A DNA stretch of 57,075 nucleotides. Source: a virus. The translations under genes and the position numbers were made by a program. The notes below the pieces were generated by a model, which ran no database searches, was not told the DNA's origin, and was given only the letters and a program-made list of their open reading frames with translations. Positions 6,247-16,500 of the stretch are shown piece after piece. The stretch covers positions 1 through 57,075 of the IMG/VR virus record IMGVR_UViG_3300030382_001515. One strand, 5' to 3'. Every line of letters starts with the position of its first letter. The stretch's first letter is position 1.

Positions 6247-9200
6247 TGTCTAAAGAAATTTTTAGTCAGATAATTGGTCCACTTAATAAAGGAGTGAACC
6301 AACAGGCAGATAGCTTTGTACTTCCAGGTTTTGCTAAGACTCTTGAGAACGCTAACTGTGATCTTGTAGAAGGTCTTAAGAAGAGACTAGGGTCTGTACC
6401 TCTTAAACAAGTAGATACTCTTACTAAGAATGCAGGTGGTAATACCTTAGTAGGAACTATTAAGTGGGATGAAGCTTGGGTTTATGTTTACAACAGGAGT
6501 ACCGATGAAAGGTTCATACTTATTATTGCTGATGACAGCAGGACTGTTACTAAAACTGTTACTACTGTCAATAACTCTGCGGTGGTTACTGTAAGTTCAG
6601 GCGGTGTAACTGATTTATTCGTTGGCTCAGAAGTAAGTGGTACTAACATTCCTAGTGGATCAAAAATTGTTGAGATTGGTGCAACCACCTTTACTCTGGA
6701 TAAGAACGCAACAGCAGCAGGTTCTAGTATTACTGCCACTATTGAATCTAACTACACATTCACTGCAGGAGTTTCTAATGTAGAACCTATTAGTGGGACA
6801 TTACCTAGTGTTGTACCAGTTGAGCAAACTTTTGCAAATATAACTAATACTAATCTTGAATATCTTAGAGGTTCAGGTAGAGCTAGAGATAGATTCAGAG
6901 CAACATCATTTCAAGATTATGTATTTATAACTAATATCCAGAAGAAGACTGCTTACGACAGTTCAGAGACTTTAACAAGATTTAATATTGGATCTATAAG
7001 CAATGTTTACCAACCTATAAAGGCTCAAGTTTGGGTCAAACTAGTTGACTACAATACACAGTATTCAGTTGATATTGAGTTAGACGACGGAGATAAGATA
7101 AACGGTCATTATATGACTCCTACTCTTACAGACTCTGCTGGTAATTCAAACATTGTCAGTTCTGCCACTATTGCAGAAAGACTAGTTACTTATACAACCA
7201 CTATTACAGGTACTACTGCTAACGGTAATGCAAATATTACCAGTGTTAGCACTACTTCAGGTACAGGAGATATTTGGAAAGTCCACGGTGGGGAACTCAT
7301 TACTGGTACAGGTATACCATCTAACACTTTTGTTAAAGAAGGAAGCGTTGATACTACAGCGGGTACTTTTACTCTTGCTAATGAAGCTGGGTCTAATGTA
7401 AACGCTACAGCTAGTGGAGCTGTAACACTAACTCTTAAGCACGGTCTTGATGATGTAGATATAAATAACAAACTTACGTTTGAAGTAAAAGACTCTCAAA
7501 TATTAATAGGCTGTGCTAGTGCTTCTAGATATATCAAAAGCTTTGTAGCTTCTGACGCTAGAGGTAACAGCTTAATGTCTGGTTACTCTAGTCAGGTTAC
7601 TTCTATTGTTGATCTTCCTACTACATCTTGGGAAGGTTACACAGTACTCGTAGCTCCAGATGGTACAGCAGATAAGAGTTCTTATTATTTGAAGTTTAAC
7701 GCTGAGAACACTACTGTTGCTGGTACTTATGGTAGAGGTACTTGGGAGGAGTCAGGAGGTTGGGGAGCTAGAGGAAAGCTAGATGACAACACAATGCCTC
7801 ACGCTTTTGTTTATTATAAAAACGATGACGGCTTAACTCGTTTTACTTTCCAACCTTTCAGTGGCAGTAACTACACAGATGGTTCTACAACTGTTGCAAT
7901 ACCTGGATGGGTTGTAAGGTTAGCAGGTGATGAAACAGAACAGCCAGGCCCATCCTTCTTAGGTTTTACTATTAGTGATCTTGTGTTCTTTAAGAACCGT
8001 TTAGGGTTCATTAGCGGAGAGAACGTAATACTCAGTGAAGCTGGTTCTTATTACAACTTCTGGCAGCAATCAGCTTTAAAGGTTATAGATAATGATCCTA
8101 TAGATTTAACTGCTGTTAGTAATGATGTAGCTGTACTTAACTACGCTCTACAGCAGCAGGATGAACTAGTACTATTTTCTAATGAGAACCAGTTCCGACT
8201 CTATTCAGGTGACAACGTAACGTTTAGTCCTGAAACAGCTTCTGTAGGTAGGATTAGTTCCATCACTATGGAAGCAAAGGTCAAACCACAGCAGGTAGGA
8301 CCTCAGGTAATTTTCCCAGTTAGAGAAGGTGACTTCACTGGGATGCACACCTTCATTACTACAGACAGAACAGTAGGAATAAACCTAGGTCAAACTGCTG
8401 TTATTACAGAGACAATACCTAAGTACATCCCTAAGAATATAGATTCTTTAGCTGTAAGTAGGACTGATCAGTACTTAGTAGCTCTTAGTGGTGATGATCC
8501 AGATGCTTTATATGTATATCAATTCTTCTGGGAAGCTACTGGTGGCTCACTAACTAACAGACAGAACGCTTGGTCTAAGTGGACATTCCCTAACAAGTCC
8601 GTACACTGGTGTGACTTTGTTGAGGGTACCCTGCTTACACTAAATAAGTACACAGAGAACAGTACTGTTAAGTATTACCTAGAAGGTATTAATGCTTCTA
8701 GACCGCCTCAAGATGAAAAGGATTTGTTCCTACTAGATAGGCAGTTATCTAGTTCTATTACTACAGACTTAGGTGTTGTAACTTTCACCTATAGCGGTCT
8801 TACCAACAAAACAACAGTTAACCTTCCCTATTACACTGTTAACCCAAGTCAATTTGCAATCATCAAAGTTGATAAAACAGATGCTAACGAGTCTGCGAAA
8901 CGCTGGATTGTGGCTGCAAGTGTTCCTGCGGGGGTTAACACTTTTGTTTGCGATAGCTTGGGAGATTTTAGTGGAGCGAACGTTTCTTGGGTCTTTGGGG
9001 AGAAAGTTGCGTTCAAGTTTACTCCGCCTCAGCTCATGCCCTATAGCAAAACTGCGACAGATAATACTTTTATTGGCAATCGTACTGGTCGCCTTCAGCT
9101 ACGATATGTGGACGTTTACTACAATGATGCAAGATACTTCACCATAGATGTAACACCAGATTTTAGAGATAAGAAAACTTACGAATTTGATAGGAGAGAT

Positions 9201-9386
9201 CCTCTTAACGCAAACATCGTGTTAAGCCAAGCATCTAATTTTGATGAAAGTAAGTTCAGAGCCTATATCCAAAGTAAGAACGACCAAGTTACAGTAGAAG
9301 TAGTAAACGACAGCATTGATCAAGCCAAGTTCGTCGCTTTAGAATGGACTGGTTTGTACTTTGATGTAGCGAGGAAGTACGGCTAA
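6246..9386 (+). CDS. Tail nozzle protein, T7 gp12-like, with two inserted beta modules
   Basis: 1046 residues, longer than T7 gp12 (about 794). The start Q-I-I-G-P-L-N-K-G-V-N-Q-Q-A-D is typical of podovirus tail tube protein B. Two similar Thr/Ser/Gly-rich modules are inserted at about residues 96-170 and 315-398. Each has a G-x-x-V/I-x-G-T-x-I-P core followed by T-F-T-L and an Ala-rich turn. The central region L-G-F-I-S-G-E-N-V-I-L-S-E-A-G and the blocks after residue 640 are the conserved propeller part. It forms the tail nozzle and fibre attachment site. Coupled to both neighbours by one-base overlaps. The homologue 49926-53066 has exactly the same length. Confidence 0.93.
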   Translation: MSKEIFSQIIGPLNKGVNQQADSFVLPGFAKTLENANCDLVEGLKKRLGSVPLKQVDTLTKNAGGNTLVGTIKWDEAWVYVYNRSTDERFILIIADDSRTVTKTVTTVNNSAVVTVSSGGVTDLFVGSEVSGTNIPSGSKIVEIGATTFTLDKNATAAGSSITATIESNYTFTAGVSNVEPISGTLPSVVPVEQTFANITNTNLEYLRGSGRARDRFRATSFQDYVFITNIQKKTAYDSSETLTRFNIGSISNVYQPIKAQVWVKLVDYNTQYSVDIELDDGDKINGHYMTPTLTDSAGNSNIVSSATIAERLVTYTTTITGTTANGNANITSVSTTSGTGDIWKVHGGELITGTGIPSNTFVKEGSVDTTAGTFTLANEAGSNVNATASGAVTLTLKHGLDDVDINNKLTFEVKDSQILIGCASASRYIKSFVASDARGNSLMSGYSSQVTSIVDLPTTSWEGYTVLVAPDGTADKSSYYLKFNAENTTVAGTYGRGTWEESGGWGARGKLDDNTMPHAFVYYKNDDGLTRFTFQPFSGSNYTDGSTTVAIPGWVVRLAGDETEQPGPSFLGFTISDLVFFKNRLGFISGENVILSEAGSYYNFWQQSALKVIDNDPIDLTAVSNDVAVLNYALQQQDELVLFSNENQFRLYSGDNVTFSPETASVGRISSITMEAKVKPQQVGPQVIFPVREGDFTGMHTFITTDRTVGINLGQTAVITETIPKYIPKNIDSLAVSRTDQYLVALSGDDPDALYVYQFFWEATGGSLTNRQNAWSKWTFPNKSVHWCDFVEGTLLTLNKYTENSTVKYYLEGINASRPPQDEKDLFLLDRQLSSSITTDLGVVTFTYSGLTNKTTVNLPYYTVNPSQFAIIKVDKTDANESAKRWIVAASVPAGVNTFVCDSLGDFSGANVSWVFGEKVAFKFTPPQLMPYSKTATDNTFIGNRTGRLQLRYVDVYYNDARYFTIDVTPDFRDKKTYEFDRRDPLNANIVLSQASNFDESKFRAYIQSKNDQVTVEVVNDSIDQAKFVALEWTGLYFDVARKYG

Positions 9387-10279
9387 TGACTACAGGCGCA
9401 TTACCATCTAATTATGGGAAGACTGAAGCAGCGGCTTTTTCTACGGCTGCGTCACATCAAGAACAGATTGGTTCTTTAAACAATGGAAAAGGCCAAGGAT
9501 GGGCTTCTCCAGGTACTCTTTCTCTTATTAACGGAGCCGTAGCTGTAGCTGGGGCTTATTACGGAGGAAAGATAACACAATATGAATCTGAGCGTAAACA
9601 CTATGTAGCTCAAGCTCAGTACTATAGAAAAATTCTTAATCAAGAGAAAGCTAATTACCGTCAATATGAAGTATCTCTAAATAACTGGTACAGAGATGCT
9701 GACTGGGTAGAACAGCGTAGAGCTTATGAAGAGAAAAGAAAGGAGCTTCAAGCTGCCTATAAAGGAGAAGCAACGATAGCTGCTACTCAGAATTTTGAAA
9801 GAAACATAGCTAATGTTGAAGGCCGCTTCTATGAAGAAGAAGCGATGGATATTATTGAGATGGATAATATCAGGACTCAGATGGTTGGTGAAGCTGTTAA
9901 AAAGGTAGCTTCAGGTCAAGTTGGTCGTACTGTCCAAGCAATGAGTCAACAGTATGAACAGCAGTATTTAGCTAATCTAAGTAATCGTCAAATTACTAGG
10001 AGATTTAGAATACAAGATAAAGAGAATCAAAAGGTAGCTATGGATGTTGCTAGAGAAAACGCTGTGAATCAAGTAAGGTTCTATGAACCACAACCTATAG
10101 CTGATCCTGTTAAACCTTTAGCACCTTTACCTGTACAAGGTGTACCACCAACAGCTCCTTCTCCTGTAAGTGGTATAGCTATTGATGTAGGTTCTAAAGT
10201 TCTTGGAGCTGCTATGGACTATATGGATATGCAGCCTAAAGATTCAGATAGACCCAATCGAGGTACCGTAGAAACCTAA
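9386..10279 (+). CDS. Internal virion protein, gp14-like by position
   Basis: 297 residues. A small hydrophobic stretch near residues 48-62 (I-N-G-A-V-A-V-A-G-A-Y-Y) is followed by a long charged helical/coiled region with N-W-Y-R-D-x-D-W-V-E-Q-R-R at about 103-115 and R-F-R-I-Q-D-K-E-N-Q-K-V near 206. A Pro-rich tail follows. The order after gp12 and before two very large proteins matches T7 gp14-gp15-gp16, the ejected core that forms the outer-membrane part of the DNA channel in T7. Assignment is mainly by synteny and architecture. The second-copy homologue (53066-54022) has an unrelated-looking N-terminal third. Confidence 0.8.
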   Translation: MTTGALPSNYGKTEAAAFSTAASHQEQIGSLNNGKGQGWASPGTLSLINGAVAVAGAYYGGKITQYESERKHYVAQAQYYRKILNQEKANYRQYEVSLNNWYRDADWVEQRRAYEEKRKELQAAYKGEATIAATQNFERNIANVEGRFYEEEAMDIIEMDNIRTQMVGEAVKKVASGQVGRTVQAMSQQYEQQYLANLSNRQITRRFRIQDKENQKVAMDVARENAVNQVRFYEPQPIADPVKPLAPLPVQGVPPTAPSPVSGIAIDVGSKVLGAAMDYMDMQPKDSDRPNRGTVET

Positions 10280-10281
10280 TT

Positions 10282-13200
10282 ATGGCAACTGATCGTTTTC
10301 AAATTAAACCAGCTCGTTCTAGGTTTGATAATTTAGTAGCTGGTCCAGAACCTGTTCCAGATATTAAACCACCAGCTCAACCTAACCGTGAGCAGGTTCA
10401 ACAGGGTGGACAGCTTCTTGATGCTTCTTCTTTTCAACCTGGAGATTCTAGTGCAATAAATCAGATTGAAGATTTCTTAAAAGAAGGTGGATTATTAAAT
10501 AGATCTAAAGAGTTTGGTATGCAAGCTTGGAAAGATAGAGCTAGAGAAAACGCTGATAACTACCGTAGAGCTAGAAGATGGTTTGAAGCTGCTGAAGATG
10601 CAAACCTCAAGGCTGAAAGAAGAACAGAAATAGTTGATGAACTAAGAAAGAAGGGCTATACAAAAGAAAGTATGGATGTAGCTCTTAGTGACCGTTGGAC
10701 TAAGTTTTACATAGATGATAACGATGCTTTTAACGCAGGTGTAAACGCAGCAATCAAACTAAAATCTCGTATTAATGATGATTTAAATTTTGTAGCTGGT
10801 TTACCTGATGTTGAAAGAGGTATCTATATACAAAAACAGGCTGATAATTTACTTGTTGGTACTGAGCATTTACCCCAAGCTGCTGTAAACGCCAGAATAG
10901 ATCCGCTTATAGCTCAAATAAGTGCAGAAGCTAAAGCTAACGCTCAAGAAAGAGCCTTACAGTTAGAAGCTAACAAGATAACTATAAAAACTAGAAATAG
11001 TTTTATGGGTTCTTTAATGCGTGTCTCTTCTCTTACAAAGATTAAAGGAGAAGGAGCTGAAACACCTATTACTATTGACCAAGCCTTTTTAGGTGAGCAT
11101 AAGAGTTTAACGCAGAAACACGGTAAAACCTATCATGATGCTACAGACATTATAGTTGGACTTATCAAAGAAAATATGTATGTTGATAATGATGGAGATA
11201 CTTTAAACGACTTTGGTCAAGATGGTGCTTTAAGTCTTACAACTATATATAAAGCGTTAGAAGGTAAGAAAACAGCTCCTGGTCAGCCTCTCTTTCTAGA
11301 TCTCACGACTTCTGATGGTAAAACATCTATTAGAAAAGCGTTAATGGATGCGGCTCATGATGCAACTCAAAAGAATAGCGCTAGAAGTAAACAAGCAGCG
11401 ATTGAAGCTAATGGTAAATTATTTAGTTTTAAAGCAAGACTACAAAGAAACGCTAAACAAAAATGGCTCTCTTTACCTGAAAATTATACCCTTGATGATG
11501 TTCAAAAATTAAGGACACAGCTAGAAGAAGAAATAGCTGCAATGGACGATAATACTATTCCTGATGGTTGGACAGTAAAATCACAGCGTACCTTTTTAGA
11601 TAATAATTTACCCCTCACAGGTACTACATCTCCTGATGGATCAAAAGAATTAATGAAAAGTTGGGCAGAACGTTTAGTTAAAGAGAAAAAGATATTTAAT
11701 ATTGAAGATACTCCTGAAGATTTTCAAGCAGCACTAAGGGATCCAAGTGGTCATTACTATGATTTTTATGGTGATGTAGTAGGTGTATTTGCTAAAGCAG
11801 AGACAGCACAGACTCAAGAACGTATTGCAGAACTAGATAGAATTATACCTACTTATATTACTAACGCTAAGAAACAGTTAGAAAAATCTATTTGGGAGAA
11901 AGATCCTACAATAGTAGCTTTAAGAAAAGTTAATACTCAAGAATCTAGGAACGAGATTAAAAGGTATAAAGAAGCTGTTATGGCTAATATCTCTGAAATG
12001 TTCGCAGCAGAGGCTGATACAGAATTAAGAGCACTTTTTGCTGATGTAAAAGATCTAGACGACAAGATAGCAGTTAACGGGGTTTTTCAGAATTATATGG
12101 AAAGTGTTAAAGATAACCCTATGTGGTCTGATATAGATACTTGGTTAGAAGTTAACCCAGCTAATCCAAAGTTAAGAACTGTTAGAGAGATAGGTCAACG
12201 TGGTAACGTTCAGCTTGGTTATAAACGAGTTGTAGACAGTAGAGGAGGGGTTACTTATGAGCCTACCGCTAAACACATTATAGAAATTAACGATCCTTAT
12301 AACGGTAGATCTTTTGGTACTTATCTACAAAGTAAATTTGCAGGTGATAAAGATAAATATTTAAATGAGTATCTAAATGGCACAATTGTTTTAAGCCAAG
12401 ACAGTCTTGATGGTTGGACAGCAGCTTTAAGTGGTGGAGATTTATCTCTCATTACTAAAGATATGAGAGAAGAATTAGCAAATATGAGTACGTTAGCTAC
12501 TGACGGAGCTGTAGCTCCTTGGCAAGTACTTGAGAAGACTCTTCAACTATACGAAGGTAACGGAGATAAACATAGAAGAAAATGGATGTACCCAAACTCC
12601 GCTGCTCTTCAACAAGCTATGAAACGAATGGCTGCACTTACAAACACTGTTGATGGTATAGACGCTGAGCAAGGTGCTTTAGATAGAGCTAGTATTAAAG
12701 GTTTACCTTTTACTACCGTTAAAGATGGTGAGGAAAACTTTAGTACACGTTATCGAATACAGAAAGGTTCAGATCTACAAGGAGGTAACGAGGTTAGTTC
12801 TCCTGTAAATGGTCAAATAGTTGAAGTAGGTAACAATAAAACTAATGGTAACTACGTTGTAGTACAAGCTAATAGTCAAGGTAGTTACTGGGCAAAAGGA
12901 GATTTAATTAAGATATCTAATTTAGCAAATGTAAGTTCAGTTGAAGGAGAGCAAATAACACGAAACGGAGTTGTAGGTCTTCAAGGAAACGATTCAGAAC
13001 TAGGAAGCACTGAGTTATCTACTACAGGTACAGGTATTACACCAGGAGAAATTGATATACAAGTAATGAATAAAGATGGTGAACAGTATGGAGCTAATAC
13101 ACAAAGAAACTTCTACAACGGGGCTGTTGTTAGTTTGATTCAACCTGTAAGTGAACTTGGAGTTTTAAGTACAGAACAAGTTATTCCTATGGGTAATACA

Positions 13201-13590
13201 CAGAGAGTAGCTATAGAGACGGCTTTTAGAACTATGGGCGTTAATCTAAATTTAAAAGATCTACAAATACACGGATCTCGTATTGTTAATTATATGGATG
13301 CCAACGACGGTGATTTAGGTCCTCCTGATGAGTTTACCTGGAGTGGTCCCGCTAAAGGTTCAAGATATACACAAGCTAAGAAAGAGCACGCATCATTAGT
13401 AGAACAGTGGACTAGTTTACAAGAGGTTGTTAGACCTAAACCAACCTTCAGAGGTAAGGAGTTTATTCCATCTAAAAACATATGGGAAGTCAGAACTAGG
13501 TCTAAAAAGAGAGGAAGAGTTAAAATAACTGAATATAGTAATGACGGTGGTAAAACCTGGACCACTGAGAAACCACCATCTACCAAGTAA
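10282..13590 (+). CDS. Internal virion protein, gp15-like by position, with degenerate M23-like domain
   Basis: 1102 residues, mostly charged helical sequence. At about residues 826-940 there is a beta-rich stretch resembling an M23 peptidase core: K-G-S-D, S-S-P-V-N-G-Q-I-V-E-V-G, G-N-Y-V-V-V, N-G-V-V-G-L-Q-G and E-I-D-I-Q-V. The metal-binding residues are mostly missing: His of HxxxD is replaced by Gln, and the HxH motif reads E-I-D. A non-catalytic fold is therefore suggested. The region just after gp14 and before the largest ORF corresponds to T7 gp15, part of the ejected periplasmic tunnel. Start ATG 10282 lies two bases after the previous stop. The C-terminal tail is basic. Confidence 0.82.
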   Translation: MATDRFQIKPARSRFDNLVAGPEPVPDIKPPAQPNREQVQQGGQLLDASSFQPGDSSAINQIEDFLKEGGLLNRSKEFGMQAWKDRARENADNYRRARRWFEAAEDANLKAERRTEIVDELRKKGYTKESMDVALSDRWTKFYIDDNDAFNAGVNAAIKLKSRINDDLNFVAGLPDVERGIYIQKQADNLLVGTEHLPQAAVNARIDPLIAQISAEAKANAQERALQLEANKITIKTRNSFMGSLMRVSSLTKIKGEGAETPITIDQAFLGEHKSLTQKHGKTYHDATDIIVGLIKENMYVDNDGDTLNDFGQDGALSLTTIYKALEGKKTAPGQPLFLDLTTSDGKTSIRKALMDAAHDATQKNSARSKQAAIEANGKLFSFKARLQRNAKQKWLSLPENYTLDDVQKLRTQLEEEIAAMDDNTIPDGWTVKSQRTFLDNNLPLTGTTSPDGSKELMKSWAERLVKEKKIFNIEDTPEDFQAALRDPSGHYYDFYGDVVGVFAKAETAQTQERIAELDRIIPTYITNAKKQLEKSIWEKDPTIVALRKVNTQESRNEIKRYKEAVMANISEMFAAEADTELRALFADVKDLDDKIAVNGVFQNYMESVKDNPMWSDIDTWLEVNPANPKLRTVREIGQRGNVQLGYKRVVDSRGGVTYEPTAKHIIEINDPYNGRSFGTYLQSKFAGDKDKYLNEYLNGTIVLSQDSLDGWTAALSGGDLSLITKDMREELANMSTLATDGAVAPWQVLEKTLQLYEGNGDKHRRKWMYPNSAALQQAMKRMAALTNTVDGIDAEQGALDRASIKGLPFTTVKDGEENFSTRYRIQKGSDLQGGNEVSSPVNGQIVEVGNNKTNGNYVVVQANSQGSYWAKGDLIKISNLANVSSVEGEQITRNGVVGLQGNDSELGSTELSTTGTGITPGEIDIQVMNKDGEQYGANTQRNFYNGAVVSLIQPVSELGVLSTEQVIPMGNTQRVAIETAFRTMGVNLNLKDLQIHGSRIVNYMDANDGDLGPPDEFTWSGPAKGSRYTQAKKEHASLVEQWTSLQEVVRPKPTFRGKEFIPSKNIWEVRTRSKKRGRVKITEYSNDGGKTWTTEKPPSTK

Positions 13591-13596
13591 ATTTAA

Positions 13597-16500
13597 ATGC
13601 CATACATACCACAGAAAGACGGTAAAACCATTTGGGTTGAAGAAGAAGACGCAGCTCAACAACAGTTTCGGGATTCTTGGGGCTCTGAATTACCAGAGCA
13701 AACTTTTGGTGGAATCAGTCAAGCACCTAATGAACCTGAAAAAGACAAGGCTGGAATCTTTGAGCCTGTAAGAGTTGTAACCCACGGTCTTACAGCTATA
13801 CCTGGAGACCTTTATGGTTTAGGTCAAAAGATGGGTACTTGGTTAAAGCAAGAAGGACGCATAGGAGAAGCTATAGGAACAATGGGTATGGATGATGAAG
13901 AGAAAGAATCATATAGATCTAACGCTAGATATGAGATGGAAGCTCTTCAGAATCTAGGAGTACAAGGAGATGGGTCAGCTTTTGGACTACCAAAGTCTTT
14001 TGGATTATGGAGTACAGATAGTCAATTTAGAAAGGATTGGTTAAAACCTAGAACAGGTCTTGGAAGGCTTGGTTCTGATATCGTCTCTGTAATAGGATCT
14101 GCCAAAATTACTGCAGCAGCAAAGATACCAGGAGTAGTTGCAAAAAGTAATATAGCTTTTAAACTTGCTAACTCTATGAAGTTACCTGGAGGATCAGCAG
14201 GTATTAAAGGTGCTTTAAGAGGGGCTGTAATTTTTACAGTTAAAGATCTTATACCTAACGCTTTAGAAGATATAGCTTATTTCCAGCCAGATGCTAATCC
14301 AGAAGTATCAGGTGCTTTAAAAGAGATAGCTAATTTACCTATAGAACAGAGACACTTAGCAGTAAAAGCTTTATTAGCTGAAACAGATTCTGAGTATAAC
14401 TACTATATGGAGACCATCGAAGAAGTAGCTGGTGGTGCTGTAGCTGTTATAGGGCTTAGATCTATCTTTAAAATTGGTCGTAAAATTCTAAAATCTAAAA
14501 CAGATGAACTTGCTAAAGGTGGTAAACCAGAGGATATTAATCAAAGAATTAATCAACAATTAGAGTCAGCTCTTGATGAGGAGCTTCCTAACGTAGTTGA
14601 TGATATAGATGCTGTTAAAGCAACTGAATCTGTTCAATACGGTGATCTACAGCTAAGTAAGTTACAAAAAGATTTTAGAGATGTAACTGATAATCTCTCT
14701 AGAGATACTTCAATGGGGGCTCACGCTGTAGGTGAGAACTTCCTTAATAAATCACTAGGATCACCCGTATTAGATGATTCTTTAAGACTTCAAGAATTAG
14801 CAGATGATATAGATGGTTTTACACCTTTAACTAATATTGAAGGTGAATTAGCAAGAATTGAGAAAGCTGCTAAAACTAGTGACCCTAAAGAAATTAAATC
14901 TCAGTTAAATATATTAAGAAAAACACTAGCTGGTTATGAAAGTAAGATAGAAGCTAACCCTATTCAATACACTACTGGTCCAAGAGGTGGTAAAAAGAAA
15001 GTACCAGGAACAGGATGGGAAAGCCAAAGATCACAAAAATTAGGTGGTAAGCAAGGAGTATATAACTCAACATTAGTTAAGCAAGTTAGACAAGCAATAG
15101 AAGAGCTTGAAAAATGGGAAAATTTACAAGAAAGAAAAACAAAGTATGAAGGAGGTAGAACAACTAAACAAGCTGAAAGAGACCGTATTAGTAAAGAACT
15201 TTTAGATTACTACGGTGAAGGAGAAGAGGGTTTTAGAAAGTTTATAAACTCTATACGTCAAGGTTTTAACGAAACAGATAATATTTATAGAAACCTCTTA
15301 GAAAAGCGTGGTAATCAGAACTCTCTGTTAGAACAGATGGGTCGTAATGATGAAGTTATTGAACAACCTATAGACGAGTTCACTAGGAAGCATCAAGCTT
15401 TAAGAGAGTTACTAGAAGAAGCAGAAGGTAAGAGTAATTTTGATACTGATTTTATTGAACAGTTTGTAAAACGAGCTGATGATATCCATGAGGGTATTAT
15501 TAAAGCTGGTGGTGTAGCCCCAACAAAAGGCGAAGCTGTAGAAACTCTTAGACAGTTAGATCTACCTACAGATACAGATCTAGAAAAACTTGGTAAGGAT
15601 TTAGATCCTAAAGTTGTAGCGGCTAATCAAGCTCAAATGGAGGAAGGAAACTCCTTATTAGCTGAACTGTATTTAGAAGGCTCAGAAGAATCTAAACAAC
15701 TTTTAGCTGAAAAGGGTGCTGAAGAATTTAAGGTGCCTGTAGAAAAGTTCCGTGAAATTATAGATGATACAGAAACTCTTGATGAGTTCTTTGAAATCTT
15801 TGGTATAAAATCACCAGAAGTAGGTGGTGGTAAGGCTGATCCAGGCGATATTATACCTCCAAGAACTACTGAAATTGTTAATCAAACACCTCTAAAAACT
15901 ACTCCAAATGGAGGAGTACAGGTCAATACTGATCAAGTTAACTTAAGAAGAGCCTCAAAAGCTGTTCCTGCAGAGGAGATGAACATACCTATTGTTGAAT
16001 CTGTAGCACGTTTAAATGAAGAAAACTTTATATACCAACCAGTTAAAACTGAAAAAAGCATAAGAGCTTTAGCTAAACGATATGCTGATGCTGCTCAAGA
16101 GATGCAAAGGTACGCAGAAGAGGGTAAAAATATCAAGGAATTTACTCCTTGGTTCAGGTCTAACGTTCTTACTTATGTACCTGATGCTGACATAGCTGCT
16201 GTAGTTGAAGAAACAGTAAAAATTCTAGGTAAAAGAGGGTTCAAAATAGAGCGTCACTCTTTAATGGCTTCGACTCAGATGCTGATTGACGCTGCTAATA
16301 ACCCAGAATATGTCAATGATTTAATTGGTGAAGCTGCTGAATATGCAAAAGGAGTTAAAGCTGGACTACCTTTTATTACAGTTGCAACCTCAATGCTTAG
16401 AAATAACGCTTTACAAGCTTTAAAGGCTTCTAAAGAGTTACAAGATATCAGGAGAACAGGAGCTCTAAAAGGCGGTTATTCAGATAGACAAGCTTTAGTC

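Noticed and set aside
6488-7471. Several minus-strand ORFs in the nozzle gene
   Set aside because: Low-complexity Val/Leu/Ser products antisense to Thr/Ser-rich modules; typical shadows.
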